Shown here: piece by piece, positions 52,117-61,958 of the stretch
Layout of the letters: the number at the start of each line of letters is the position of its first letter
Position numbering within the stretch: the first letter of the stretch is position 1
Assembly: GCA_964540815.1 (NCBI GenBank)
Contig: CAZIOH010000001.1
Coordinates: 124,001-188,000, forward strand
DNA: 64,000 bases
Origin: CAZIOH01 sp964540815
GTDB lineage: Bacteria; Myxococcota_A; Polyangia; Fen-1088
Direction of reading: 5' to 3'
Translations under genes and position numbers: made by a program
Notes under the pieces: model-generated
The model's database searches: none
What the model saw: the letters and a program-made list of their open reading frames with translations, nothing else
What the model was told of the DNA's origin: nothing

Positions 52117-53833
52117 TCAGCTCAGCTGTGCGATGCGCCAGATCGCCGTGGCCTGGCTTGCCATCCAGGCCTGGTGCGACGCGATCCCTTCCGGGCTCCA
52201 GACCAGGTTCTCGCTCGCCAGCTTGCGCGAGATCGCGAAGCCACTCTTCTCGAGAAGCTCCCGCTTCTCGGCGTAAGTCGCGTTCCCGACGTCGCGGTTC
52301 GCGCGGCTCTGGAGCAAGGTCATGTTCCCGAGGCGGTAGACCATCGCCTCGACCTCCTCGTCCGTGAAAGCCTCCCACCCCTCGGCCGGGCTCTGGGGCA
52401 AGACGTGTTCGACGCTCAGACTTTCGCTCACCGGGCCGTACTCCTGTCCGGACAGCTGCTTCTCCAGGGCGCACAGGATGTAGCGAACGACACGATTGTT
52501 GCGCGACTGGGTGGTCCGGATGGTCTTGTCGGAGAAGGCGGCGCGAAAGGCAGCATCGCTGGGATAGATCGTGCTCATGGCGGTGAGCGCGGCCCCGAGC
52601 GAGGTGATGTCCCCCCGCGCGATGCCCTCGGCCACGTGGTTGTAGACCCGCTCTTGTTCCGCGGGACCGTAGCTACAGATCACGTTGAATCGCATCGAGA
52701 TGACCATGCAAGCCCGCATGAGGCCGGCGAAGCTCGACTGGTCAAAGGCTCGCCAGGCCGCCAGCAACAATGGAAATGGCTGTCGCACGTTGAAGGTCCT
52801 GAGGGTCGATGCCAGGCTCTTGAGCTCGATCGGCCACTCCGATACCTCCGGGGAGGAGAGAGCCAGATAGGGATCGAGGTCCTCCTCCATCTCGCGGACG
52901 AGCTTCAAAACCTGCTGGCGGCCCGGGACCTCGACTCGAATCCTCTTGAAGAGATCCGCCTGGCGCGCAAACGCACGACGGCTGTTCCAGTGCATCCGCA
53001 GGAAGTCTGGGAAGCTCTCGGCACCGAGGCGTCCAATCATCCATTCCCAGCGATCTTCGAGGTCGGCGATCTCGTCGTCGTCCTGCTGGCCTCGGTCGAG
53101 CACCGAGAAGAGGTGGTTCTTCAAGAGATCGGTCGCTGACAAGCGGACTCCGCGGGCGTTCAGGGTCTCGAACACCCCGGTAGGCGTTGAGCTCGTCGGT
53201 CACGGTGATCACAGTGAAGAACAGCCTGTCGCTCATGTCCTCCACGAACTGGGCCAGGCGCCTTCCCTCGCCTCCCTGGCTGTCCCGAAGCAGTTCCGCC
53301 ACGCGCGTGTCGAAGTACTCGAAGGCCTTTCGCAGCGCATGCTCCGAGGCCCGGAATCCGCGCATGGGCAGCGGGCCGAGGGGGACCAGGAAACGCTGGT
53401 AGTAGCGGTTGTTGTTGCGGTTCAGGCTCAGCTTGGGACGTGCCACCAGCGTGACCGGGTCGAGATAACCCACATAAGTCTGCCGGATTTGCTCGAGGCG
53501 TTGCCGGTTGGGGTCGGGCTCGTTCCCTGCGTCGATTTGTTTTTGCAGATTCTTGAGCACGGCGAGGACGATGATGCTGATGGTGGTCAGCCTCTGCTGG
53601 CCGTCGATGACCTCGAAGGTCCTGTCGTCCGCTGACTGCAGCACGAGGTAGCCCATGTAGTGGGCGGCCTCACCGCCCGGTTCGAGGGTAGCCGTGAGAT
53701 CGAGCCAGAGATCCTCCCACTCCTCGTTGGTCCAGCTGTAGTCGCGCTGAAACCGCGGGATACGGCAGGTCAGGCCGTTCCCGATCAGCTTGCGAAAGGT
53801 GTTGTTCTCGGTCTTGAAGTTCGTGGCAGCGAC
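52117..53833 (-). pseudogene. Decayed DUF262/DUF1524 (GmrSD-type) gene
   Basis: The N-terminal part (KTENNTFRKLIGNGLTCRI, then PRFQRDYSWTNEEW, VIDGQQRLTTISI) and the C-terminal part (VFETLNARGVRLSATDLLKN, SVEHVLPQSPAEGW, YRLGNMTLLQ) are in different frames. Removing one G from the run at 53175-53178 restores NAYRVFETLNARG. Upstream, an AGGAGG (53837-53842) is present, but no in-frame ATG, GTG or TTG exists between a stop codon and codon ATG at 53656, so the start also appears lost. DUF262 carries DGQQR, the nucleotide-binding motif; DUF1524 carries HxxP, the nuclease motif. Intact relatives are type IV modification-dependent restriction enzymes or stand-alone relatives. An assembly error in the homopolymer cannot be excluded. 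Confidence 0.85.
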
Positions 53834-54023
53834 GGCCCTCCTCGTCGTGCGTGAGGCAGGTCCTCCGACATTCCATGAGGACCACGCTTCGCCGCAGAGG
53901 CGAGTCTACTCGGTGCACCTCCGGTGCCAGTCGGGTGGGCGGCGGATGAAGCTCGAATGGAGTGTGAGTACGTCGATGATGCACTGCGGCTTTCTTCGGG
54001 TGCTCAGCACCAAAGCGCGTGCG

Positions 54024-55094
54024 TCAGGACTTCGGTCGCGCGCGCTCGTACTGGGGTGGCCAGGCGATGGGGTGACCGAGCTCGCGGGCCGCGTGGAGGG
54101 GCCAGTAGGGATCGGCGAGGAGAGCTCGGGCCATGACCACCAGATCCGCCTGGCCGGTGCGCAGCACGTGCTCCGCCTGCGCCGCGCTCGTGATGGCCCC
54201 GACGGCGGCGATGGGGATGGGGGCCTCCACCCGGATGCGCGCGGCGTTGGCCGTCTGATAGCCCGGCCCGGCGTCGACCGGCACGCGCGGGGCGATCCCG
54301 CCCGACGAGCAGTCGATCACGTCCACGCCCTCCGGCCGGAGCCTGCGCGCGAGCGCGATCGAATCGTCGACGTCCCAGCCGTCGTCTCCCAGCCAGTCGG
54401 TGGTGGACAGGCGCACGAACAGCGGGCGCTGGTCGGGCCAGTGGCGGCGAACCGCGCGCACCACCTCGAGCACCAGCCGGATGCGGTTGTCGAAGGTGCC
54501 GCCCCAGATGTCGTCGCGGCGGTTGGCGACGGGCGACAGGAACTCGTGCAAGAGGTAGCCGTGCGCGGCGTGGATCTCGATCACGTCGAACCCGGCGGCC
54601 ACCGCCCGGCGCGCGGCGGTGCCAAAGGCCTCGATGAGCGCGGCGATCCCCAGCTCGTCGAGCGCTTCGGGCGTCTGGTACCCGGCGTCGAAGGGCAGCG
54701 GGCTCGGCCCCACGATGGGGCGCCAGCCACCGGCCGCCGGCTCGACGGGATTGCCGCCGGCCCAGGGGCGCGCGGTGGAGGCCTTGCGCCCGGCGTGGGC
54801 CAGTTGCACGCCGACGGCGGCGCCCTGGCCGCGGACGAAGCGGGTCACGCGCTCGAGGGGCGCGACGTGCGCGTCCTTCCACAGCCCGAGATCCTCGGGG
54901 CTGATGCGGCCCTTGGCCTCGACGGCGGTGGCCTCGGTGAAGACCAGCCCGGCGCCACCGACCGCCCGGCTGCCGAGGTGCACGAGGTGCCAGTCATCGG
55001 CGAAGCCGTCGTGGCTCGAGTACTGGCACATGGGCGAGACCACGATGCGATTGCGGAGGGTGAGACCCCGCAGCTGGAATGGTTCGAAGAGCAT
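54024..55094 (-). CDS. NADH:flavin oxidoreductase, Old Yellow Enzyme class (YqjM-like)
   Basis: The 356-residue TIM-barrel has the FMN motifs of YqjM-type ene-reductases: LRNRIVVSPMCQYSS with the redox-tuning Cys, GVQLAHAGRKAS, VIEIHAAHGYLLHEFLSP and NRRDDIWGG, DWLGDDGWDVDDS and LVVMARALLADPYW. It reduces activated C=C bonds with NAD(P)H. Cytoplasmic. No neighbour suggests a physiological substrate. Start ATG begins the conserved LFEPFQLRGLTLRNR block. Confidence 0.93.
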   Translation of the reverse strand: MLFEPFQLRGLTLRNRIVVSPMCQYSSHDGFADDWHLVHLGSRAVGGAGLVFTEATAVEAKGRISPEDLGLWKDAHVAPLERVTRFVRGQGAAVGVQLAHAGRKASTARPWAGGNPVEPAAGGWRPIVGPSPLPFDAGYQTPEALDELGIAALIEAFGTAARRAVAAGFDVIEIHAAHGYLLHEFLSPVANRRDDIWGGTFDNRIRLVLEVVRAVRRHWPDQRPLFVRLSTTDWLGDDGWDVDDSIALARRLRPEGVDVIDCSSGGIAPRVPVDAGPGYQTANAARIRVEAPIPIAAVGAITSAAQAEHVLRTGQADLVVMARALLADPYWPLHAARELGHPIAWPPQYERARPKS

Positions 55095-55134
55095 GGGCTG
55101 TGAGCGTCGTGGATAGCGCCTTGTCGACCGCCCG

Positions 55135-57414
55135 TCAAAGGGAGTCGGGGACCAGCTCGGCGGAGGCCTCGTCGACCCGCATCATCAACCGGCGCGGATC
55201 ACTCGGCGCGTCCGCCGGCGAGCCCTCGACGTGGAAGTGCAAGAGGTGGCTGCCGGGCGAGATGACGAGTCGACGGGAAAACCGCGTGCTCGTGCCCCCC
55301 TTGGAGATGCGGAAGGTGCCCGAGAGCAGATCTCCCGCGAGGGTGAGCTCGGCGGGAGGGGATCCGGCCGTCAGGGTCATCGCGAGCTCGACGGTTCGCG
55401 GGCCGTCGGCGTTGCTCTCGAGGAGGACGTCGGCGTCATCCGTGCACCAGTGGAATTCCCCGCGCGGTCCGCGCTCGGGGCGGTGAAAGCCGCTCATCCA
55501 GCGCCAGGTGACGGTCTCGAGCGCCCGTCGGCTCCGCAGCGCGCGCGCGGCCTGGGAGAGCTCGGCGCCGGCGCGCGCATTGAACGCGACCAGGCTGAAG
55601 AAGGCGTAACGCCGATCGGGGCCCAGCTCGGGGGGCGCGCCGAGGGTGGCCGCGAGGGCGGCCTCGAGCGCCTGGGCGTGGTCGAGGTACCCGGACCGAT
55701 CGATGAAGATGCCCGCGAAGCCGGTGGCCGACAGGGCCTCCAGCATCTCGGCCACGGGGCGTCCCGCGATCCTGCGAATCCAGGCGTCCGCCCGGCGGTT
55801 GTAGATGGCCGGGTAGCTCCAGCGCAGCGAGCGGGATTGCAGGTAGGGGCGGAGCGGATCGTAGTCGACCATTCCCGGGGCGACGGGCGGATCCCCCTCG
55901 GGGAAGCGCTGGTAAGGCAGCTCGAAGACCATCGCGTCGGCCGGGAGCTCCGACTCGATCCGGTGAACGAGGTCGGCCTCGCGCCGGTATTCGGCGGAGA
56001 CGGCCGCGTAGGGGCGAACAGCCGCGGGCGTGACCTGATCGAAGAGGCCGACGCCGACGACGCCCACCGCCACCACCCAGGCCCGGCGCGGGCGGTCCCT
56101 GCACAGCCTCTCGAGGAGGAGCACCAGAGCGAAGAGGGAGATGAAGGAGATGATCACGTTGATGCGCGCATAGCTCCGGATCTTGGGGGTGACGATCAGG
56201 GCGAAGAGGTAGCCGAACCCGCCCACCGAGGCCATCAGGACCGCCACCAGGTTGAGCACCGACAGGGTCCGCAGCCGACCGTCGGGGTCGCGGTCGCCGT
56301 CGCGGTCGCGGTCTGCGACGCCCGCGTCTGCGCTTGTACCAGCACCACCGCGGTTCCGGCTCGCCGGTCGTCTCGGGCGGATCAGCATGATCCCGAGCAG
56401 GCCGAGAAAGCCGAGGCTCCCCGCCAGCCCGAGGCCAATCGACGCGCCCTCGCCCCGAGGCAGGGCCGTGGCCAGGTCGGAGCGCTCCTTGAGCCTGCGC
56501 AGGGCGGGGATTCGATGTCCATCGACCGGCAGGAGGAGCCGGGCGATCCGCAATCCAAACATCTCGGACTCCTCCACGGAGCGCCCGGCAATCTGCGGGT
56601 TCGGACCGTATCTCGCGTGGAAGATGAAGGTCGGGATGCCCTGTGCGCAGAGGCCTGCCAGGATGACGGTGGTGAGGGCCAGCCCGGAGAGCGCGTTGCG
56701 CCAGCTCCGGCGCTCGAGCGAGGCCAGCGCTCCGCCGACGAGGATGAGCGCTCCCAGGAAGAACGCGTAGTAGATGCCGGTCGCCGCGGTCATCAGGCAC
56801 GTGGCGATCGACACCCACGCGCGCACGCGGCCGGTTGGGCGGGCAGGCCCCACTGGCGTTGCCACGGGCGTTGCCAGCGGCGGTGCCTCGCCCGACACCC
56901 ACAGGGCGACCAGCACCGCCGGAGGAACCTGGTAGAAGACCGTGAGAAAGAAGTGCGCCTCGCCGGTGAACAGGCGGTTGGGGCAGAACGCATAGAGCAA
57001 GCCGCCCGCGAGCGCCAGCGGATAGCCCACCCCGCTGTGACGCAATACCGCCAGGGCCGAGAGGGTGATCGCGGGGAAGCCCAGCAAGAAGTAGAGGTTG
57101 AAGACGAGCGCCCAGTCCTGGCTGAAGAGCGACATCAGCTTGATGACGCCGAGGTGAAAGGCCTCGGACAGCGGGAAGTCGTGGAGCGTGAGGGCAAATG
57201 GAGCCCCGAGGTGCCGGTTGGTCAGATACCAGCCCTGGTCGATCAGCGCCTTCACCATCATCCCGAAGAACACGCCATCTCCGTGGGCGTAGAAGGGCAC
57301 CCGCAGGTCCGCCCGCCACAGCTGGAGGAGCCAGATCGCGAGGAGCACCGAGACCATCGCCGCCACCGCGGCCTCCGCCAGCAGCCGCCCGGGTGCAGGG
57401 CCCCGCGGTTCCAT
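55135..57414 (-). CDS. Large multi-pass membrane protein, GT-C-like
   Basis: The 759-residue protein has about ten to twelve hydrophobic segments in its first two-thirds and a soluble C-terminal domain. HGDGVFFGMMVKALIDQGWYLTNRHLGAPF resembles the first extracytoplasmic loop of GT-C glycosyltransferases and YfhO-like proteins, but the catalytic Asp was not assigned, so a mannosyl- or lipid-linked transferase activity is only a guess. An Arg-Asp run (DRDRDGDRD, about 368-376) comes from a hexamer-like tract. Its ATG overlaps the upstream lipoprotein stop (TGATG), showing coupling. Confidence 0.65.
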   Translation of the reverse strand: MEPRGPAPGRLLAEAAVAAMVSVLLAIWLLQLWRADLRVPFYAHGDGVFFGMMVKALIDQGWYLTNRHLGAPFALTLHDFPLSEAFHLGVIKLMSLFSQDWALVFNLYFLLGFPAITLSALAVLRHSGVGYPLALAGGLLYAFCPNRLFTGEAHFFLTVFYQVPPAVLVALWVSGEAPPLATPVATPVGPARPTGRVRAWVSIATCLMTAATGIYYAFFLGALILVGGALASLERRSWRNALSGLALTTVILAGLCAQGIPTFIFHARYGPNPQIAGRSVEESEMFGLRIARLLLPVDGHRIPALRRLKERSDLATALPRGEGASIGLGLAGSLGFLGLLGIMLIRPRRPASRNRGGAGTSADAGVADRDRDGDRDPDGRLRTLSVLNLVAVLMASVGGFGYLFALIVTPKIRSYARINVIISFISLFALVLLLERLCRDRPRRAWVVAVGVVGVGLFDQVTPAAVRPYAAVSAEYRREADLVHRIESELPADAMVFELPYQRFPEGDPPVAPGMVDYDPLRPYLQSRSLRWSYPAIYNRRADAWIRRIAGRPVAEMLEALSATGFAGIFIDRSGYLDHAQALEAALAATLGAPPELGPDRRYAFFSLVAFNARAGAELSQAARALRSRRALETVTWRWMSGFHRPERGPRGEFHWCTDDADVLLESNADGPRTVELAMTLTAGSPPAELTLAGDLLSGTFRISKGGTSTRFSRRLVISPGSHLLHFHVEGSPADAPSDPRRLMMRVDEASAELVPDSL

Positions 57415-57971
57415 CAGGGAACGGGGGGCGGAGGAGGCGCATCCCTCCAGGTGACGGACTCGATCGAAACCCCGAGCTCGCGGGTGTCGCCCGGGGCGCG
57501 GATGGTCGCGCTCGTGTCGATGGCCAGCGTGACCGTCGGCCCGTCTCCAAGCCATCCTGGCTCGACCAGATACTCCCTGTCGAGCACGTACGCCGAGCCG
57601 ACGAAGGTGTCGACGACATGGTCGCCGAGGGTGATGCGGACGGTGGGGGGGGTGGTCAGAAATTCGAGCGGCAGCCAGCCGAGCAGCCGCAAGCGCTGCT
57701 GGCGATGGTTGTTCTGCAGCTGGATCTCTCCGTGGGAGCCCATCCAGTGCCAGGTCTTTCCGGCTGGACCGAACTCGAGCGGCCAGAATCCGCGGACGAA
57801 GCCCAGCCGCTCGTGGAGCGGGATGGGCGCCAGCGGGCGAACCGGAGGCGGCACGAAGCCCGGGGGCGGCTGGAGATCCTCGTCGTCCCAGGTCGAGCTG
57901 ATCGGGGTCCTGGCGCAGCCCCCGGCCAGGAGCCCGATCAGCGCCAGGGTCGCGCCAGTCGAGGCGCCCAT
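57414..57971 (-). CDS. Lipoprotein of unknown function
   Basis: The 185-residue protein has a lipobox (LLAGGCART). The remainder looks beta-rich (RLRLLGWLPLEFL, PTVRITLGDHVVDTFVGSAYVLDREY), ending in a Pro-rich tail. It resembles the C-terminal part of the neighbouring membrane protein in style, both with WHW/ISPGS-type carbohydrate-sandwich features, but no family is recognised. It sits 20 bp after the spermidine-synthase-like gene and couples to the GT-C-like gene. Confidence 0.65.
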   Translation of the reverse strand: MGASTGATLALIGLLAGGCARTPISSTWDDEDLQPPPGFVPPPVRPLAPIPLHERLGFVRGFWPLEFGPAGKTWHWMGSHGEIQLQNNHRQQRLRLLGWLPLEFLTTPPTVRITLGDHVVDTFVGSAYVLDREYLVEPGWLGDGPTVTLAIDTSATIRAPGDTRELGVSIESVTWRDAPPPPPVP

Positions 57972-57991
57972 CGGGCGGCGGGGGCACCCGT

Positions 57992-60424
57992 TCACGCCAC
58001 CAGCTCCTTCACCGACATCGGGCTCGCGCGGTCCGTGCGCCACAGGATCCGCACCATCGCGAGCGCGAGGGCGTAGGCCAGGAGCCCGGCCAGGAACGTG
58101 GCGGTGAAACCGTGGGCCATGGAGATCAGCACCGACAGGGTCGAGCCGAACACCGACGCCCCGCCGTTGGCGGCCCAGCCCCAGGAGACCATGCGCCTCG
58201 AGCCGACGCCCGCCCGCCGGATGCCCGACGGGAAGGGCATCCCCATGAGGAACCCCATCGGCGCGATGATGCCGATGGCGAGCGCGATGCGCGCCGTGAT
58301 GGCGGCCCCGCGGAAGGTCGACAGCACCACCGGCAGGCCGAGGGCGTAGACCGCCAGGCAGGCGATGAGCAACTCGAGCGCCCGCGGCAAGGCCCGCTCG
58401 GAGGTGAACCGTCCCGAGGCCAGGCTGCCGAGCGCGCTCGAGAGCAGCATGGTGAACAGCACCACCGACAGCGAGTAGACCGGATAGCCGAGGAACAGGC
58501 TGAACCGCTGAATCAGGACCACCTCGATCAGGATGTAGCCGAGCCCGAGCCCCGCGAAGTAGATCGCCCACAGCCCGTGGTGGACCCCCGAGATCGTCGG
58601 ATCCGGGGGCCGCCGCCGCTCGGCCCAGGCGGGCAGGAGCAACAACAGCGCGGTGGCCAGGCCGGTCAGGAGCACCGACATCACGAGCGTCCGGCCGCCG
58701 AGATCGAGCGGGGCGCTCCCGAGCGGCGAAGAGGAGAGCCCCAGCCGGTGAAGCGCCCAGGCCAGGACCGGGACCCGGCTGAAGAAGAACGGCCGATTGT
58801 CCGAGATGGCCGACAGGTCGAAGGTCTGCGCGGCCACGAACTGCTGGTAAGCCGGCCCGAGCAGCGCGCCGAAGTCGTTGCCGACCTCGCCCGGCAGGTA
58901 AGGCGTGAGGAAGCCCATCTCGTCCGCGAACCGGCGCGCGGTGGCGATCTCGCCCGGCGTGAAGGCCGTGAGCTTGACCAGGATCGAGCCCAGCGAGGGC
59001 ATGTCGGTCTCCTCGGTGTTGGTCCGCAGGACCATCACGTGCTCGGCCGGATTCACGATCCCGCGCCGGGCCAGCGCCTCCCGGATGAGGGAGACCACCC
59101 GCAAGGACTCCATGGGCGGGGAGGGGAACCAGCGGTTGAAGCACACCACCCCATCGGGGGTGAGGCGATTGAAGTAGTCCCCGAACGCGTCGACCGTGTA
59201 CAGGCTGTTCTCGGTGAGGGCGTAGGCGCCCGCGGCCGATGCGGCCCAGGTGTCCACCAGCGAGGCCTCGATGAGATCGTACCGGGCCTCACCCCGGCGC
59301 AGGAAGGAGCGGCCGTCGTCGTTCACGATGGTGACCCCCGGGTAGCCGGCGTAGAGCCCGCCGCTGAAGGTGCGAAAGCGACCGCGCATGAGGGCGATGG
59401 TGATCGGGTTGATCTCGACGCCGGTGATGTGCTCGGCACCGAACGACAGGGCGGTGAGGATGTCCCGTCCCCCACCGGGTCCGATGATGAGCACGTCGCG
59501 ATAGGGTCGGACGTGGTACGGGGTCGAGGTCACGTCGAAGCCGAGGTAGCCGAGGCGCTGGAGGTTGCCGTCGAAGTAGGTGATCTGGGTGGAGGCATCC
59601 GCGTCGTAGGCCAGCCGGACCTCGGGGATGCCGAACCCGGGATCGAGGCGGGCGCTGAAGCCTGGAAAGCTCGGCGGGTGCGGCCGCCACAGGGAATCGG
59701 GGGTGCCCGTGACATCCACCCGCGAGAACGAGTTCCACTTGAGCGCCAGGGTGGGCGGCTGCTGCGCTCCCTTGACGTACCGGACATCGTACCAGTGAAG
59801 GCGCCCGTTGGTGGCGAGCCCGAGCACCAGCGCCCCGGCGACGGCGAGCGTCCCCCAGCGCGCCGGGACCGCGCTCCGGGGAAGCAGCACCACCCCGCCG
59901 AGGACCGCGATGGTGGCCGCCATCAGGACCGCGGAGGGGGCGCCGAGCCAGTTGGTCGCCGGGATGAACACCACGCATCCGAGGGCCGCTCCGAGCAGAT
60001 CCGCGAAGTAGAGCCGCCCTGCCTGCGCCGGACGATGGCTGAGGATGAGCGAGACCACCATGCCCCCGCAGAGGAACGGGATGGCGCACATCAGATAGGT
60101 GATGCCGATGCGCAGCCAGTTCGCCGGGGAGGCATCGAGGGTGATCGGGATCTGGAAGGAGACATCGATCGCCACCACGCTGGTGATCCCGAACAGCACC
60201 GACCCGGCGGCGGCCTGCATGTGGAGCTTGCTCTCGGGGAAGCGGGTGGGGGCGAGGTTGACGATGAGCCCGCTCGCGCCGAAGCCGAGCATGGCCAGCG
60301 AGACCACCAGGAACGACAGGTGGTAGAACATGGTGACCGAGAAGATCCGGGTCAGGAGCAGCTCAGTGAGCAGCACGGCGAAGCTGACCAGAAAGATTCC
60401 GGCTTCGAGGCGGGTGATGCGCAT
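57992..60424 (-). CDS. Polytopic membrane protein with spermidine-synthase-like domain
   Basis: The 810-residue protein has about six N-terminal hydrophobic helices, a Rossmann domain, and about six more helices. The Rossmann part reads DVLIIGPGGGRDILTALSFGAEHITGVEINPITIALMRGRF, DDGRSFLRR and YDLIEASLVDTWAASAAGAYALTENSLYT, as in spermidine synthases. The double membrane-domain plus synthase layout is common in deltaproteobacteria and Planctomycetes; the decarboxylated-SAM aminopropyl transfer has not been shown for them. An alternative ATG is 15 bp upstream. Confidence 0.78.
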   Translation of the reverse strand: MRITRLEAGIFLVSFAVLLTELLLTRIFSVTMFYHLSFLVVSLAMLGFGASGLIVNLAPTRFPESKLHMQAAAGSVLFGITSVVAIDVSFQIPITLDASPANWLRIGITYLMCAIPFLCGGMVVSLILSHRPAQAGRLYFADLLGAALGCVVFIPATNWLGAPSAVLMAATIAVLGGVVLLPRSAVPARWGTLAVAGALVLGLATNGRLHWYDVRYVKGAQQPPTLALKWNSFSRVDVTGTPDSLWRPHPPSFPGFSARLDPGFGIPEVRLAYDADASTQITYFDGNLQRLGYLGFDVTSTPYHVRPYRDVLIIGPGGGRDILTALSFGAEHITGVEINPITIALMRGRFRTFSGGLYAGYPGVTIVNDDGRSFLRRGEARYDLIEASLVDTWAASAAGAYALTENSLYTVDAFGDYFNRLTPDGVVCFNRWFPSPPMESLRVVSLIREALARRGIVNPAEHVMVLRTNTEETDMPSLGSILVKLTAFTPGEIATARRFADEMGFLTPYLPGEVGNDFGALLGPAYQQFVAAQTFDLSAISDNRPFFFSRVPVLAWALHRLGLSSSPLGSAPLDLGGRTLVMSVLLTGLATALLLLLPAWAERRRPPDPTISGVHHGLWAIYFAGLGLGYILIEVVLIQRFSLFLGYPVYSLSVVLFTMLLSSALGSLASGRFTSERALPRALELLIACLAVYALGLPVVLSTFRGAAITARIALAIGIIAPMGFLMGMPFPSGIRRAGVGSRRMVSWGWAANGGASVFGSTLSVLISMAHGFTATFLAGLLAYALALAMVRILWRTDRASPMSVKELVA

Positions 60425-60551
60425 GCGGGGCCCCATCATCGTGACCGCGCGCTCGTCACCGCGCGCGCCCGTCCAGACTCCCACCCACCAGGCGCGAGCT
60501 CGCTGGGAATACCGACACCCGCGGGTCAATACCACAGGCTGGCGGCGTCTG

Positions 60552-61958
60552 TCACCGCGCGCCCGATGGTGACGACGTTGGCGTGGCGGAGGGCGCGAAC
60601 ACCGCCAGGGCATTCCGCTGGCCGGCGGTGTGGAGCAAGGTGCCCCCATGACGCAGGACCAGGGCCCGAAAGGACGCGCGATCGAAGCGCATGGTGTGCG
60701 TGCCGATGCCGGGGTCGGCGAACCGCGCCGCGAGCCCGCCGACGAGCGGCAAGCTCGAGAGGTTCCGAACGGGCTCCGAGACGATGACCGCGCGCCGGGC
60801 CGCTTGGCGCAGGCGGGTCAGCACCGCGTCGGCGGTCGTTCCGAAGTGGTAGAGGCTCGAGCACATCACCAGGTAATCCGCAGGCGGGATCGGCGAGATC
60901 GGCGAGGGCGGCGAGTGCGGCGAGGGATCCCCGAGCAGGTTGAACCACCGGACGTCGACCCCCCGGTGGCGGGCGTGCATGACGAAGTCGCCGTTGTAGT
61001 CGAGCCCGAGGTAGGTGCAGCCGCGCTCGCGCAAGAAATCCCGGTAGAGGCGCGCGGTGCCGCAGCACACGTCGACCACGCTGGCGCCATCGGGGATCTG
61101 GGCGGCCACCTCCGCGTGGGTCTGGCGGTACTCGGCCCGATAGAGGGCCCGCATGACCAGATCGTACCCGTGCCCGGTCCAGTAGATGGGGGACTTGGCC
61201 CGCCGCGAAAGCCCGATCACGCCTCGAAAATCGTGGAGCGCGCGCAGCGACCGCCAGGAGTCTCGCCAGATCCGAACGGTGCTGCGCTTGTCACCCCGGC
61301 GCAGGAACAGCACGGGCACCTCCCGGATCCGCAGGTTGGCCAGCCGGGCCCGGGCCATGACTTCGGTGTCCCAGAACCACCCGTCGTTCTGGCTCGACAG
61401 CACCGCGTGGGTGGCGGTCGCGCGCCGGAAGAACTTGCACCCGGTCTCGGTGTCCTCGAGCCCGAGCGACAGGAGGACGTCGCACACCCGCCGGTAGGCC
61501 CACGACAGCGCCGCCCGGTGCAGCGCGCCGGTCTGCTTGAGGCTGTAGTACCGCCGACCCGTGACGACATCGTCCCCGTGGCGCTCGAGCGCGTGCACGA
61601 GGTCGGGGATGAAGCGGGCGTGCACCTCGAGATCGATGTCGATGAAGCCCGTGATGCGGCCCTCGCTGCTGGCGAACCCGGTCTTGAAGGCGGCGCCGCG
61701 TCCGCGGTTCGTCGCATGGAAGATGAATCGGCAGCGGGGATCGGCGGCGCAGAGCTCGCGCACGATGGCGCGGGTATCGTCCTGGCTCCCGTCGTCGACG
61801 AACACCAGCTCCCAGCTCCAGGGGCCGCGCTCGAGGACCTCCACCACCGCCCGGACGCTGGCGCGCAGATGCTGGCCCTCGTTGTAGCACGGGACGACGA
61901 GGGACACATCGAGCACCGGTGGGCCGGGCAGGTCTCTGGTCAGATCAGGTGGGGTCAT
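60552..61958 (-). CDS. GT2 glycosyltransferase fused to SAM methyltransferase
   Basis: The 468-residue protein starts with a GT2 domain (VSLVVPCYNEGQHL, LVFVDDGSQDDT, NRGRGAAFKTGFASSEGRITGFIDIDLEV with the D-x-D site, and KFFRR). This is a dolichol-phosphate-mannose-synthase-like pattern, with VPVLFLRRGDKRSTVR at the end. From about residue 280 a methyltransferase follows (GASVVDVCCGTARLYRDFL, YLGLDYNGDFV, DYLVMCSSLYHF). The fusion would transfer a sugar to a lipid carrier and methylate a linked substrate. A 9-bp repeat (about 60885-60925) encodes a Ser-Pro-rich strip between the motifs. Start overlaps the aminotransferase gene by 14 bp. Confidence 0.82.
   Translation of the reverse strand: MTPPDLTRDLPGPPVLDVSLVVPCYNEGQHLRASVRAVVEVLERGPWSWELVFVDDGSQDDTRAIVRELCAADPRCRFIFHATNRGRGAAFKTGFASSEGRITGFIDIDLEVHARFIPDLVHALERHGDDVVTGRRYYSLKQTGALHRAALSWAYRRVCDVLLSLGLEDTETGCKFFRRATATHAVLSSQNDGWFWDTEVMARARLANLRIREVPVLFLRRGDKRSTVRIWRDSWRSLRALHDFRGVIGLSRRAKSPIYWTGHGYDLVMRALYRAEYRQTHAEVAAQIPDGASVVDVCCGTARLYRDFLRERGCTYLGLDYNGDFVMHARHRGVDVRWFNLLGDPSPHSPPSPISPIPPADYLVMCSSLYHFGTTADAVLTRLRQAARRAVIVSEPVRNLSSLPLVGGLAARFADPGIGTHTMRFDRASFRALVLRHGGTLLHTAGQRNALAVFAPSATPTSSPSGAR

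Noticed and set aside
52117..53833. Two separate genes (N- and C-terminal DUF262 halves)
   Set aside because: The protein families join at the frameshift (NAYR + VFETLNARG), so this is one broken gene.
55231..58107. 958-codon plus-strand open frame opposite the GT-C-like protein
   Set aside because: Gly/Arg/Glu-rich shadow, no motifs; the minus strand encodes orderly membrane helices and overlaps its neighbours in operon style.
58112..60787. 891-codon plus-strand open frame opposite the spermidine-synthase-like gene
   Set aside because: Consists of His/Arg/Glu/Gly-rich sequence without domains; the minus strand has GPGGGRD and membrane helices.
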